NCBI RefSeq assembly: GCF_030929505.1
Contig: NZ_JAVFVV010000002.1
Location: forward strand, 310,001 to 374,000
From: Mesorhizobium sp. LHD-90
GTDB lineage: Bacteria > Pseudomonadota > Alphaproteobacteria > Rhizobiales > Rhizobiaceae
DNA: 64,000 nucleotides
Direction of reading: 5' to 3'
Positions 29,211 through 38,644 of the stretch are shown in pieces. A program made the position numbers and the translations under genes. Position 1 is the stretch's first letter. Each line of letters starts with the position of its first letter. The notes under the pieces were generated by a model. The model worked only from the letters and a program-made list of their open reading frames with translations, searched no databases and was not told the origin of the DNA.

Positions 29211-29771
29211 ATGGCTTCCGACGTTCAGGTCGATAATGGCGTCAATGTTGCCGCCTTGCTTTCAGCCAGGGAGGCGCTGACGAACGCGCCGGAGGCTGCG
29301 AATTTCAAATGGCGGGCGATGTGCGAATGGAAAAACGGCACGCACAGCCATTCCACGGTGGAGAGTTTCTTCGGCCTTGGGGAAGAGCAGAAGCACAGGA
29401 AAACCTTCAGCTTCGATGCCGATCACCCGGAGGTCTTTGCATCCGAGGACAATGGCGCCACGCCTGTGGAAATGGTGCTTGTGGGTCTTGCGAGCTGTCT
29501 GACGGCCGGCGTGGCGGCCGTTGCCCAAAACAGAGGTATCCAGCTGCGGTCGGTGAAGGCTACGCTCGAAGGGGGGATGAACATTCAAGGCATCCTCGGC
29601 ATCGACAAGGACGTCCGCAACGGGTTTGACGGCATCAAGGTCGATTTCAAGATCGATGCCGACGCCAGCGAGGACGACATCAAGGCTCTGGTCGCCCAGT
29701 CGCAGAAGCGCTCGGCCGTTTTCGACATCGTCACCAACCCGACCAATGTGTTCGTCAACGTGAACAGCTAG
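29211..29771 (+). CDS. OsmC family protein
   Basis: This 186-residue protein of the OsmC/Ohr superfamily may reduce organic hydroperoxides or handle reactive sulfur or acyl groups. The helix with the conserved cysteine is VEMVLVGLASCLTAGVAAVAQ. The second catalytic Cys of true OsmC/Ohr peroxidases is not apparent, since the only other Cys lies near the N-terminus (MCEWKNG), so peroxidase activity is uncertain. Of two nearby ATG codons, 29211 gives proper spacing (6 nt) from AGGAGG. The flavoprotein gene follows by 17 nt, so they are probably co-transcribed. Confidence 0.87.
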   Translation: MASDVQVDNGVNVAALLSAREALTNAPEAANFKWRAMCEWKNGTHSHSTVESFFGLGEEQKHRKTFSFDADHPEVFASEDNGATPVEMVLVGLASCLTAGVAAVAQNRGIQLRSVKATLEGGMNIQGILGIDKDVRNGFDGIKVDFKIDADASEDDIKALVAQSQKRSAVFDIVTNPTNVFVNVNS

Positions 29772-29788
29772 ACTATCTGCCCGGCGGG

Positions 29789-31033
29789 GTGGGCAACAAT
29801 AGAACCATAGACACGGTGGTCATCGGGGCCGGCCACGCCGGCCTCGCGATGAGCCGGTGCCTTGCCGAACGATCGGTCGATCATGTCGTGCTGGAGCGCG
29901 GGGAGGTCGCGAACTCCTGGCGCACAGAGCGTTGGGATTCGCTGCGCCTGTTGACGCCGAACTGGCAAAGCCGCCTGCCGGGCTACGACTACGACGGTGG
30001 TGAGCCCGACGGCTATCGCACGATGCCGGAGGTCATCGATTTTCTCGACCGGTACGCCAGGGTGATTTCCGCGCCCGTGCAGACCGGTACCACCGTCAAA
30101 TCGGTCTCCACGACGGACCAAGGGTTCGCAGTAGCCACGGACAAAGGCGCTTGGAATTGCCGCACGGTCGTGCTGGCTTCCGGCGCATGCAACGTGCCGC
30201 GCGTCCCGTCGCTCGCCGCCATGGTTCCGCCAAGCGTCGCGACTGTCACGGCGAAAGACTATCGGAACTCTGGGCAACTGGACGAAGGGGCCGTGATGGT
30301 GGTCGGCGCTAGCGCCACAGGCACGCAACTTGCCGACGAAATCCACCGCTCCGGCAGGCCCGTCACCTTGGTGGTGGGGGAGCATGTTAGGGCCCCACGC
30401 GTCTATCGGGGAAAGGATATCGAGTGGTGGATGGATGTCACCGGACTGAACGATCAACGCTATGATCGGGTGGACGACATCGAACGCGCGCGCCGGCTGC
30501 CGTCGTTTCAACTGGCCGGATCGCCGGAGCGGCGAACGCTGGATCTCAACGCGTTGACTGAGATCGGCGTCAAGCTCGTGGGCCGAATCGCCGCTATTTC
30601 CGACGGGAAGGCGCAGTTTTCAGGATCGCTGCACAACAGTTGCGCGATGGCTGACCTGAAGATGAACCGGCTGCTGAACACGTTCGATCAGTGGTCGTCG
30701 GAGAACGGATTCGATGGCCAAGTGGAAGCACCGCACCGCCTGGACCCCACCCAGGTCGAGGCCAAGCCGCCACTCCACATTGATCTTAGCTCCGGGAGGA
30801 TCAAGACGATTCTTTGGGCCACGGGTTACCGGCCGGATTATTCCTGGCTGCACGTCGCGGTCCTCGATCGCAAGGGCAACATCCGGCACGACGGCGGCAT
30901 TGTCGCTCATGCGGGACTGTACCTCATGGGGATGCAGTTCCTTCGCCGGCGAAAGTCGGCGCTGATCGACGGCGCGGGCGACGATGCACGCGACCTTAGC
31001 GATCACCTCGTCGCATTTCTCAGGCGAAAGTGA
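29789..31033 (+). CDS. FAD/NADPH-binding flavoprotein monooxygenase-like
   Basis: This 414-residue protein resembles CzcO/TrkA-type flavin-containing oxidoreductases. The FAD-binding Rossmann motif is VVIGAGHAGLAMSRCLAE near the N-terminus and the NADPH motif is VVGASATGTQLADEI near residue 170. ILWATGYRPDYSWL near the C-terminus is the third conserved flavoprotein motif. The start is GTG 29789, with a weak ribosome site, 17 nt after the OsmC gene. The substrate is unknown; small sulfur or nitrogen compounds are typical of the group. It converges on the ferredoxin-CoA-binding gene with only 21 bp between. Confidence 0.85.
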   Translation: MGNNRTIDTVVIGAGHAGLAMSRCLAERSVDHVVLERGEVANSWRTERWDSLRLLTPNWQSRLPGYDYDGGEPDGYRTMPEVIDFLDRYARVISAPVQTGTTVKSVSTTDQGFAVATDKGAWNCRTVVLASGACNVPRVPSLAAMVPPSVATVTAKDYRNSGQLDEGAVMVVGASATGTQLADEIHRSGRPVTLVVGEHVRAPRVYRGKDIEWWMDVTGLNDQRYDRVDDIERARRLPSFQLAGSPERRTLDLNALTEIGVKLVGRIAAISDGKAQFSGSLHNSCAMADLKMNRLLNTFDQWSSENGFDGQVEAPHRLDPTQVEAKPPLHIDLSSGRIKTILWATGYRPDYSWLHVAVLDRKGNIRHDGGIVAHAGLYLMGMQFLRRRKSALIDGAGDDARDLSDHLVAFLRRK

Positions 31034-31054
31034 CGGTCGGCAGCGACACGTCGA

Positions 31055-31882
31055 TCAGATGCCGAGGTGAAGCTTCGGTTTCCAGAAAGGGCGGAACAGC
31101 TCGATCTTAGGACAGCGGTTCATGACGACCTTCAGGCCGGCGTCTTCCGCCAGCCGCGCCGCGGCGTCATCGCGAACCCCGATCTGGCTCCACAGGACCT
31201 TGGCCTTGATCTCTATGGCTTCCCTGGCCACCGCGTATAGATCTTCCGAGCGACGAAAGACCTCGACCATGTCGACCGGTTGGTCGATCGCGGCCAGCGA
31301 CGGATAAACCTTCAGTCCGCGAATCTCCTGCAGGTCCGGTGTGGGATTGACCGGGATCATGTCGTAGCCGGTTTCGTGCAATACGCGCAGAACGCCGTAA
31401 GAAAACTTCGTCTTATCGGGGCTGGCGCCGACCATCGCGATAGTCTTCACCGATTTCAGAATGCCCTGGAGGTATTCCTCGGGGTAAGGATCGTCGTGGT
31501 TCATATGGGTCATTTCGATTTCTCTCAGGGGAACCGCGATATCGGCCTTCAGTTCGTGCAAGGCGAGGGGATCCGTGAAGGGGTTGCGATAAAGCTTCCC
31601 GTGGCTCTCGACCCCGACCTCCAGCGTGCAGTCGCTCATCGGACGCGCCACGCAAAGGATGACATAGCCATCATTGATCTGGCGGTTGTTCAGCGCCACC
31701 TGGGCTCTCTGGTCGACCTTCCCGGCGATCAACCGGGCCGCGCAGCTTATGCAGCCGCCATACTTGCAGCCGTAGGGAAGGTCGACGCCGTGATCGAGAA
31801 GGCTCTGCAGCAGCGGCTTCCGGCGATCGACATCGAATGCCACGCCGCCACGATTTGCAAGCGTGATGGTGAAGCTGGTCAT
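31055..31882 (-). CDS. Fusion protein: [2Fe-2S] ferredoxin plus CoA-binding (YccU-like) domain
   Basis: This 275-residue protein has two unrelated domains. Residues 1-95 are a plant-type ferredoxin with cluster ligands Cys39, Cys44, Cys47 and Cys77. Residues about 128-275 are a CoA-binding domain of the YccU/acyl-CoA-synthetase type, with VGASPDKTKFSYGVLRVL at 151-168. The junction contains MTHMNHDDPYPEEYL, which looks like the natural start of a stand-alone YccU protein, so an internal start is conceivable. The ATG overlaps the stop of the methanethiol-oxidase gene (ATGA), so translation is probably coupled. It could pass electrons to or from a partner oxidase or carry an acyl/thiol group. 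Confidence 0.85.
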   Translation of the reverse strand: MTSFTITLANRGGVAFDVDRRKPLLQSLLDHGVDLPYGCKYGGCISCAARLIAGKVDQRAQVALNNRQINDGYVILCVARPMSDCTLEVGVESHGKLYRNPFTDPLALHELKADIAVPLREIEMTHMNHDDPYPEEYLQGILKSVKTIAMVGASPDKTKFSYGVLRVLHETGYDMIPVNPTPDLQEIRGLKVYPSLAAIDQPVDMVEVFRRSEDLYAVAREAIEIKAKVLWSQIGVRDDAAARLAEDAGLKVVMNRCPKIELFRPFWKPKLHLGI

Positions 31883-33234
31883 ATAAAGATATCGCTCGTG
31901 CAGTCGCCGCCGGGATACCTGGTCTCGTGACAGCGACTAGGCCCATTCGGTTCCTTGCCGAAATCGACGACGAAGTGCGGATCGATTTCCATTCCCCCTT
32001 CGCTGGTGTCGCAATTGACCATTAGCATACAGCCGCCGTTGGTGCGGATTTCCGGATAGAACTGGTTGTCCCAAGTCGAGAACAGCGACGTCGTCACGTA
32101 GAGGCGCTTGCCGTCGAGGCTGAGCTGGATCATCTGGGGTCCGCCGGTGACCTTCACGCCGTTGACCACCGGTGCACGACCGAGCAGACCGCCCATCCAT
32201 ACCTGCCCGGTCAATCTGGCGTGGTGTGGGTCTGAAATGTCGTACTGGCGAATATCGCCATGCAGCCAGTTGCAGAGATAGAGAAACCGATCGTCCATAC
32301 TGATCAGGATGACGGAGATCACGCCCGGGATCGGGATCGGCCACTCCGGATGCGGCTCGTTTGCTACGTCGATGATCTTCTCCCACTGCCATTCGCGCTC
32401 GGCGTCCTTCCACCAGTGGATGATATTGGCGGATAGCGCCGCACCGACGAAGCCATGGCTGCTGTCGGGGTTGTGATGAAAACGCACTTCCAGCGGGATC
32501 AAACCGTCCTCACCAAGATAGAAGGTTTGCCGCGGCTCCTTTTGCGCGAAATCCCATAGATGAATCTCGCGCCCATATTTCAGGTGGCCCACTTCCTCAA
32601 GGTCGAAGCCCGGCATGAACGTGTTCGGCGCAGCCCATTCCGAACTCACCATCACATTGTGTCTGGGCTGATACCAGAAATCATAACCGAACTTGATGTT
32701 GCCCATGGAGTTTTCCCACCGGCCAACAATCTCGAAGTCCTTGTTAAGGTGGAGATATCCTCCTGGTGCATTGCCGCGCGCGTCGCCAAGCATGGAAATG
32801 ATGATGCTTGAGCCGAGGCAGTGCACCGTATGGGGTGCCGACAGGTTGGTCTTGGCTTTGATTTCGGCTCCGTCGATCACCTTGTAGAGGGTCGGGTTAC
32901 GGGGATCGGTTCCGCAGTCCACGATGTGCAGGTTCGACGAACGCACACCCGGCACGATAAGATACTTGCGCTCCATGCTTGTGTCGCCGTGGCAGGAGGA
33001 GCAGGCGTTCCAACCCATGTGGTGCAGCTCATCACCTATTCCCGGGACCTCGAGCCGCGAAATCACCTGGCTATACGTTGCGCTCTTGGGGTCCGCGTCT
33101 ATGGTGCAAAGATAGTCGGGCTTCTGAATACCAGTACCGGTGTAAATAGCGATCGTGTAGAGCAGTTTCTCGCGAGGTGCGTTGATCGCTTCGGCAGGAG
33201 AAGCGTAACCGGGTCCACAGCAATGATCGGCCAT
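31879..33234 (-). CDS. mtoX: Methanethiol oxidase / selenium-binding protein SBP56 family
   Basis: Members of this family oxidise methanethiol to formaldehyde, sulfide and hydrogen peroxide with a copper centre. The 451-residue protein keeps the family motifs: HHMGWNACSSCHGD (His71, His72, Cys78, Cys81, His82), SAPHTVHCLGS, and EVRFHHNPDSSHGFVGAAL. The ATG at 33234 has a GGAAGG ribosome site and begins with MADHCCGPGY as in homologues. No signal peptide is seen, whereas the characterised Hyphomicrobium enzyme is periplasmic, so this one is probably cytoplasmic or exported otherwise. SenC/Sco and MauG partners known elsewhere are not adjacent here. Confidence 0.9.
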   Translation of the reverse strand: MADHCCGPGYASPAEAINAPREKLLYTIAIYTGTGIQKPDYLCTIDADPKSATYSQVISRLEVPGIGDELHHMGWNACSSCHGDTSMERKYLIVPGVRSSNLHIVDCGTDPRNPTLYKVIDGAEIKAKTNLSAPHTVHCLGSSIIISMLGDARGNAPGGYLHLNKDFEIVGRWENSMGNIKFGYDFWYQPRHNVMVSSEWAAPNTFMPGFDLEEVGHLKYGREIHLWDFAQKEPRQTFYLGEDGLIPLEVRFHHNPDSSHGFVGAALSANIIHWWKDAEREWQWEKIIDVANEPHPEWPIPIPGVISVILISMDDRFLYLCNWLHGDIRQYDISDPHHARLTGQVWMGGLLGRAPVVNGVKVTGGPQMIQLSLDGKRLYVTTSLFSTWDNQFYPEIRTNGGCMLMVNCDTSEGGMEIDPHFVVDFGKEPNGPSRCHETRYPGGDCTSDIFI

Positions 33235-33758
33235 GAGAACCTTCCAACTCTTTGAACAAATCACCGTCCACTCGAGCGGGATGCATCCATATGCTTCGCT
33301 TGAACGCTTCGGGTAGCAGGCGAAACAACTTGTTTGGCTGGAATCCGCGATCTCGTGACTTAGCTAAAGGATGTCTCCCTTTCGCCGAAGGCACAAGCCA
33401 CCCGATGGCCGATTTCGACAAGCATTGCGGATCGACGGTGCCAAGGGGCCCGTAAGCGGACTGGCAGCTTCGAGGCTCGGATTTTGAGAAGCGGACAATC
33501 CCTGCAGCCGCAGGCGTCGACCTGATCTGACCGAATCGAGACCTTCCATCCCGATCCGCGCAAGGTCCGCGTTGGGGTCAAATCCGTGCGTTCCAACCCG
33601 GCGGCTGGAGCTAAACTCACTGGCCATCCGCGCTACACGTTGCTGAGGACCCGAGGATGCGATCGAAGGTACAGTATCCTGATTTTGCCGCTCGCTCCGC
33701 CGCATTTTGAGGTAGACTAAAGCAACTTGCCCGCGACGACTCCGATCGGGGGAGATTC
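33235..33758. other. Intergenic region before the broken cyclase
   Basis: About 520 bp contain no supported gene. Overlapping short minus-strand frames (33360-33705) have no recognisable domain. A GGGGGAG ribosome site near 33749 belongs to the SAM-domain frame. Confidence 0.5.
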
Positions 33759-34240
33759 ATGGACGTTGACAGCTGGCTGCGTGACTTGGGGCTTGGCCAA
33801 TACGCCGCTGCCTTCGAGGAGAACGCAGTCGATGCCGACACCTCGCGCGAGTTGACTGCCGACGATCTCAAGGAACTCGGCGTCAGCCTCGTCGGTCATC
33901 GCCGCAAGCTGCTTGCAGCGATTGCCGCACTCACGGACAGACCCTCTTCAACTGATGGAAGCGGTCCGCCCGAGAATTCCGAACTGGACAAGTGATGTCG
34001 ATGTGGCCGAGCGTCGTCAATTGACAGTGATGTTTTGCGATCTGGTCGGATCAACGACGCTCTCGGCAGAGCTCGATCCGGAGGATCTGCGTCAAGTGAT
34101 CGGCGGCTATCAAGCCGCCGTGACCGAGGAAGTCGCCAAGTTCGGAGGATTCGTCGCCAAGTACATGGGCGACGGCGTGCTTGCATATTTCGGCTATCCG
34201 CACGCTCACGAGGAGGACGCCGAAAGGGCCCTGCGGGCCG
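33759..34240 (+). pseudogene. Broken SAM-domain class III cyclase gene
   Basis: The frame from 33759 encodes a sterile alpha motif domain (DSWLRDLGLGQYAAAFEENA, then [19 protein letters not shown]) and stops at 33995. The cyclase domain continues in another frame: [20 protein letters not shown] with the first metal Asp, and [20 protein letters not shown] with the second. It ends abruptly after AERALRA near 34240, where an IS21 transposase sequence begins. In intact homologues both parts are one protein with further ATPase and TPR domains, so this copy has a frameshift around 33913-33995 and has lost its 3' part. Confidence 0.85.
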
Positions 34241-34440
34241 TCCCGGCCTCACCGGCAGCCGGCTCTTCCGGGAACTGAAGGAACTCGGCTATCGCGGCGG
34301 CTACACGGCCGTCACCGACTTCCTGCGCGACGTCCGTCCATCTGCGGCGGAGCGCGGCTACGAGGTCCGCTTCGAGACCCCGCCTGGCGAGCAGGCACAG
34401 GTCGACTTCGCCCAGTTCAATGTCGTCCTCACCGATGCGT
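34241..34440 (+). pseudogene. istA: IS21-family transposase (IstA) fragment
   Basis: About 66 codons match the middle of Ist[30 protein letters not shown] and, after a short linker, VRFETPPGEQAQVDFAQF, the lead-in to the catalytic DDE domain. Both sides are cut: upstream is the cyclase remnant, and after VVLTDA the similarity ends. No terminal repeats or istB remain. Confidence 0.85.
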
Positions 34441-34524
34441 TCGACCAAAAGCCTCGCGCACCGGCATCTGGCAGCGTCGCAAATTCCGCGTGCCGATCAC
34501 CGTAATAATGACGATATGTGTCGG

Positions 34525-34830
34525 CTAGGTTCCTGCCGAGCGCTTCTGCAGCCAGTGTTGCTGATCGCTGATCCGCAGGACCGCCTGTCGCGATAATCCC
34601 GTTTCCGCGGCAACGGCCGACGCCCCAGCGCCCTGACTGAACATGAAAGCCACGGTCTCAAACGTCTTCCGATCATAACTTAGCTTGCGCCCTCGATATG
34701 CCGTTGAACTTGTCGCCCGCGCGGCGGCAATGCCGACCTTCTGGGCCTCTTTGGTAGCGATCGCCTGTGCCTCTGCAGTGGCGGCAGCCAAAAGCGCAAT
34801 CAGCGTCGCGTGCGGCTTGTTGATCAGGGT
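34525..34830 (-). pseudogene. C-terminal fragment of a serine recombinase/resolvase
   Basis: The frame keeps the end of a resolvase: LIALLAAATAEAQAIATKEA, then RKLSYDRKTFETVAFMFSQG and the C-terminal helix-turn-helix GASAVAAETGLSRQAVLRI. The catalytic N-terminal domain with its serine is missing, so it is inactive. Together with the IstA fragment it marks old mobile-element activity between the MTO cluster and the ROK locus. Confidence 0.8.
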
Positions 34831-35049
34831 CGGCCGTTTCGCCGTCGAACACCCGGCGCTGATCAGGGCGACGCGTTGCCGACGCCGACTTAGGGTCGGT
34901 AACGGACTGGCAGTTTCGGGGCATCGTCATCGCGAAACCTGACGTTTTGCCGCGAAACGTTGAAATTCATGTCTGGTCGTTTTGGCATTGCGTAGTCAGC
35001 GCATTCGCGTGGGAGAGCAAGATTCGGAACCGGCGGGGACAGAGCCACA

Positions 35050-36246
35050 TCATTGCAATCGGCTGTTGTGTCGCAGCACGAGGCCTACCGCGCCGAGCAA
35101 AGCGTCGTTTTCGGTATGCTTGCCCACGGTTATCCGCGTGCGCAGGGCCGGCGCGATGTCGCGCGATTTGATCAGCGTGTGGCGCTCATAGGATGCGACC
35201 AGCGGCGCCAGCAGAATGTCGCCAGCCAAGGCCATGCGGCCGCCGATGATGATGAGCGGCGGATTGAGCACCGAGCCGATCACGCCCAGACCGCGGCCGG
35301 CCACCTCGGCCGTGTCCTCGATCATCCGCAAGGCCCTGACATCTCCCCGCTCGGCCATCTCGATCACGTCATCCATCGTGACCGGCCGCCGAACGATGCG
35401 CGAAATCTGCTCGAGCGGCCGTACAAAACTCGCATAAAGTTCCAGGCATCCGCGATTGCCGCACCGGCAAAGATCGCCACCGGGGTCAATGCTGATATGC
35501 CCGAACTCTCCGGCGCCGCCGGCGATGCCCGTCACGAGTCTCCCTTGTTGAACAACGGCACCGCCTACCCCCAGGTCTATCTTGAAGAGTACGAAATCAT
35601 CGTGGCCGACGGCTGCGCCCCACATCAATTCCGCGATGGCGGCGCAGTTGCTTTCATTGTCGGCAAAAATCGGCTGCTCGAGAGCCGCTCCAAAAACATC
35701 TCGAATGTTGACGCCGGCCCAGGTCGGAACAATGCTCGCGCGCAGCACGACTCCTTCGCGGCTGACCGGGCCCGAGACTGAAACGCCAACCCCCAGCAGC
35801 CCGGCCATCGGCAACCCGTTTTCCTCATAGCATCGCGTGATCACTGACTTGGCCACCTGCCCCGCCTGCCGCGGCTGATAGTCCAGCCCCATGGGTATAG
35901 TTTGTTCGGCGATGACAGAATGCGAGACGTCAGCGACGACGAAACGCATCTCGTCGAGGCTCAGGTGGATTCCGACGCATGTGCCTGCGGCCGGATTGAG
36001 CGTGAGCGTCGCGGCCGGCCTGCCGATGCCTCTTGCACGGTCGCCGCTCGCCAAGGTTTCGACGACCATTCCTGACTTTCTCAAGCCAGCAAGTGCGGTG
36101 GAGACCGTCGATCGCGCCAACCCGGTGACACGGGTGATCTGCGACGCGGAGAGCACGCCACGCTCACTCAGGCATCGGACGATGAGGCTCTCCGGTGATG
36201 CGGACAGTCGATCGTTGAGCAGGCTCTTAAGCAAGGGTTTGGTCAT
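35050..36246 (-). CDS. ROK family transcriptional regulator (XylR/NagC-like)
   Basis: The 398-residue regulator has an N-terminal winged helix (ASQITRVTGLARSTVSTALAGL, about residues 34-55) and a sugar-kinase-like ROK domain. The zinc motif CRCGNRGCLELYAS and the glycine-rich DLGVGGAVVQQG are visible. It diverges from a sugar ABC transporter and dehydrogenase operon with 136 bp between starts, so it most likely represses that operon until the sugar or a phosphorylated product binds. The start ATG at 36246 is the only sensible one. Confidence 0.9.
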   Translation of the reverse strand: MTKPLLKSLLNDRLSASPESLIVRCLSERGVLSASQITRVTGLARSTVSTALAGLRKSGMVVETLASGDRARGIGRPAATLTLNPAAGTCVGIHLSLDEMRFVVADVSHSVIAEQTIPMGLDYQPRQAGQVAKSVITRCYEENGLPMAGLLGVGVSVSGPVSREGVVLRASIVPTWAGVNIRDVFGAALEQPIFADNESNCAAIAELMWGAAVGHDDFVLFKIDLGVGGAVVQQGRLVTGIAGGAGEFGHISIDPGGDLCRCGNRGCLELYASFVRPLEQISRIVRRPVTMDDVIEMAERGDVRALRMIEDTAEVAGRGLGVIGSVLNPPLIIIGGRMALAGDILLAPLVASYERHTLIKSRDIAPALRTRITVGKHTENDALLGAVGLVLRHNSRLQ

Positions 36247-36382
36247 GAACGATCACAAGGTCGTTGACTCATAGCTTGAATATGACATTCTGGAAAGAAC
36301 TCGAGACTACAGTATCTCGCTGGCGGTATTAAAGCCACAAGCGGTCAATACGAACCGTAGAATTCATAATGGGAGAGAAACG
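36247..36382. promoter_or_regulatory. Divergent promoter of the ROK gene and sugar operon
   Basis: This 136-bp A/T-richer region lies between the divergent starts. It holds an imperfect dyad around CTCGAGACTACAGTATCTCG (near 36300-36320) that could be the ROK operator. A GGGAGAG ribosome site at 36370-36376 serves the binding-protein gene. Confidence 0.5.
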
Positions 36383-37648
36383 ATGAAATACACCATGACG
36401 GTCCTCGCGGCCGCTACTGCCTGCACCCTGGTTTCTGGGGCAGCCCTCGCCGAGCCCAAAACTAACCTGCTGCATCAATGGGCGACCGGATCCGACGCCC
36501 AGGCGATCGCCAAGCTAGGTGAGATGTTCACGGCGAAGGGAGGCACGTGGCAGCAGACCTCCATCGCGGGTCACACGGCCAACACGCTCGCAAAATTGCG
36601 TGCCGACGTGATTGCCGGCAATGCGCCTCCTGCGGTGCAGCTCAAAGGCCCCGAGATCGCCGAATGGAACGAGACCGGCATGACCGCCAATCTCGACGAG
36701 TTGGCCGCAGCAGAAAACTGGGAGAAAGTTGTCGCCCCTGAATTGCTGCCTGTGATGAAGCCTACAGGCAACTGGGTGGCTGCGCCGATGAATATCCACC
36801 GCATCAACTGGCTGTGGGCATCGCCGAAGGTCTTGCAGGAAGCAGGCGTGGCCGAGGTGCCGAAAACCTGGGCGGACTTCAACGCCGCCTGCGACAAGAT
36901 TGTGGCGGCGGGCAAGATCTGCATCTCGCATTCGACCGCGGACTGGACGGACTCGACCGTCTTCGAAGTGGTCGTCTACGGCATGGATCTCGATCTGTTC
37001 AAGAAGGCCTTCGTCGAGGGCGACGTCAAGGCGATGCGCAGCGACGGCATGGTCAAGGCCTTCGAGCAGATGCGCACCATGACCACAAAGTACATGGACC
37101 CCGGCATGAACGGGCGCGATTGGGATACCATGTCGCATCTGGTCGGCCGCGGCGAGGCCGCATTCCACATCATGGGTGACTGGACGCTCGGCCTCTTGAC
37201 CGCCGGCGGCTTCAAGGAAGGCACGGACTATGTCTGCGCTCAAGCCCCGACCGACTGGGGCAAGGCGGGCTTCATCCTGAACTCCGATTCGGTTGTGTTC
37301 TTCAAGCAGACCGATCCGGACTACGTCGAGGGGCAGAAGCTGCTCGCCTCTCTGATTCTGTCGCCCGAGTTCCAGACAGCCTTCAACCAGACCAAGGGCT
37401 CTATCCCGTCCCGGCTGGACGTCGATCTGTCGACTGGATTCAACCCATGCCAGCAACTCTCGCAGAAGGATCTGCAGGCTTCGATCACCGCGGGTACGCT
37501 CGTCCGCTCGATGGCGCACAACATGACGATCCCGCAGAAGGTGCGCGGCGCCATCATGGATACCGTCACTGAATTCGTGGCGACGCCCGGCATGTCGGCG
37601 CAGGATGCGGCCAGTGCGATGGCCGATGCCGCCGAAGCGCAGATGTAA
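36383..37648 (+). CDS. Carbohydrate ABC transporter substrate-binding protein
   Basis: This 421-residue periplasmic binding protein has a signal peptide ending in SGAALA before EPKTNL. It belongs to the family-1 extracellular sugar-binding proteins; typical segments are LHQWATGSDAQAIAKLGEMF, the ligand-pocket stretch APMNIHRINWLWASPKVLQE and GRGEAAFHIMGDW. It is the first gene of a seven-gene operon and the permease follows after 57 nt. The sugar is unknown; close relatives take up glucose, mannose or other hexoses. Confidence 0.92.
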   Translation: MKYTMTVLAAATACTLVSGAALAEPKTNLLHQWATGSDAQAIAKLGEMFTAKGGTWQQTSIAGHTANTLAKLRADVIAGNAPPAVQLKGPEIAEWNETGMTANLDELAAAENWEKVVAPELLPVMKPTGNWVAAPMNIHRINWLWASPKVLQEAGVAEVPKTWADFNAACDKIVAAGKICISHSTADWTDSTVFEVVVYGMDLDLFKKAFVEGDVKAMRSDGMVKAFEQMRTMTTKYMDPGMNGRDWDTMSHLVGRGEAAFHIMGDWTLGLLTAGGFKEGTDYVCAQAPTDWGKAGFILNSDSVVFFKQTDPDYVEGQKLLASLILSPEFQTAFNQTKGSIPSRLDVDLSTGFNPCQQLSQKDLQASITAGTLVRSMAHNMTIPQKVRGAIMDTVTEFVATPGMSAQDAASAMADAAEAQM

Positions 37649-37705
37649 CGCTGCCGATGAAAGGCCGGGCGGAAACGCCCGGCCAGACTTCGCCGGAGCT
37701 GCCCG

Positions 37706-38644
37706 ATGTCCACGCCTGACCTGACCGTGCCGGTTGCGGCTTCAGCAGCTCCGCCATGGCGAGAGCGACTGACCACGATGGCGCCTGTTCTGCTGTTGGC
37801 ACCGTCGCTGGTGGCGAGTTTCATCTACGTCTTTGTCTTTACACTCTGGACGCTCTACCTCTCGCTTTCCAATTCATCGCTTTTGCCGACCTACGGGTTT
37901 GTCGGCGTGGACAATTATGTGTCGCTCTGGGCGAACCGGCGATGGAACATCGCCTACACGAACCTCTTCCTATTCAGTGCTTTCTATATTCTGGGATCGA
38001 TGGCGGTCGGACTGCTGCTCGCCATCCTGATCGACCAGCGCGTCCGCGGCGAGGCGATCTGGCGCACGATCTTCCTCTATCCGCTGGCGGTGTCCTTCAT
38101 CGTCACCGGTACGGTGTGGAGTTGGCTTTACAACCCTGTCGACGGCATCCAGGCTTTCGTGAGGGGGCTCGGCTGGAGCGATTTCAGCTTTGCCCTGACC
38201 GCCAACCGTAACACCGCGATCTATGCCGTCATCATTACCGGCATTTGGCAGTCGTCCGGCTTCGCAATGGCCCTTTTCCTGGCCGGGCTGCGGTCAGTCG
38301 ATCCAGACCTCGTCAAGGCCGCGCAGATCGACGGCGCTTCGACGTTTCGCACTTATCGCAAAGTCATCCTGCCGACGATCGCCCCCATATTCCTGGCGGT
38401 AGCCGTCATCCAGATCCAGTTCGCCATCAAGACCTTCGACCTGGTGGCGGCGCTGACGCGGGGCGGGCCAGGTGTGTCGACGACTTTCCCGGCCATCTAT
38501 GTGTACGATCTGATGTTCCAGCGCGGGCAAATCGGCGAGGGTGCGGCAGCGGCGATGATGATGCTCGCCGCGCTTGCCGTGGTGCTGGTGCCCTATTCGC
38601 TGTGGATCGTCTGGCGCAGGCAGGCGGAGGGGCGCGATGGCTAG
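37706..38644 (+). CDS. Sugar ABC transporter permease (MalF-like)
   Basis: The 312-residue inner-membrane protein has about six helices and the cytoplasmic EAA loop in the form AAQIDGASTFRTYRKVILPTIAP (contacts the ATPase). It pairs with the second permease, whose start overlaps its last 8 nt. The operon order of binding protein, permease, permease and ATPase is the standard CUT1 arrangement. Confidence 0.92.
   Translation: MSTPDLTVPVAASAAPPWRERLTTMAPVLLLAPSLVASFIYVFVFTLWTLYLSLSNSSLLPTYGFVGVDNYVSLWANRRWNIAYTNLFLFSAFYILGSMAVGLLLAILIDQRVRGEAIWRTIFLYPLAVSFIVTGTVWSWLYNPVDGIQAFVRGLGWSDFSFALTANRNTAIYAVIITGIWQSSGFAMALFLAGLRSVDPDLVKAAQIDGASTFRTYRKVILPTIAPIFLAVAVIQIQFAIKTFDLVAALTRGGPGVSTTFPAIYVYDLMFQRGQIGEGAAAAMMMLAALAVVLVPYSLWIVWRRQAEGRDG

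Noticed and set aside
33360-33705. Overlapping minus-strand frames upstream of the SAM-cyclase remnant
   Set aside because: Low-complexity, Arg/Ser-rich translations without domains or ribosome sites; treated as non-coding.
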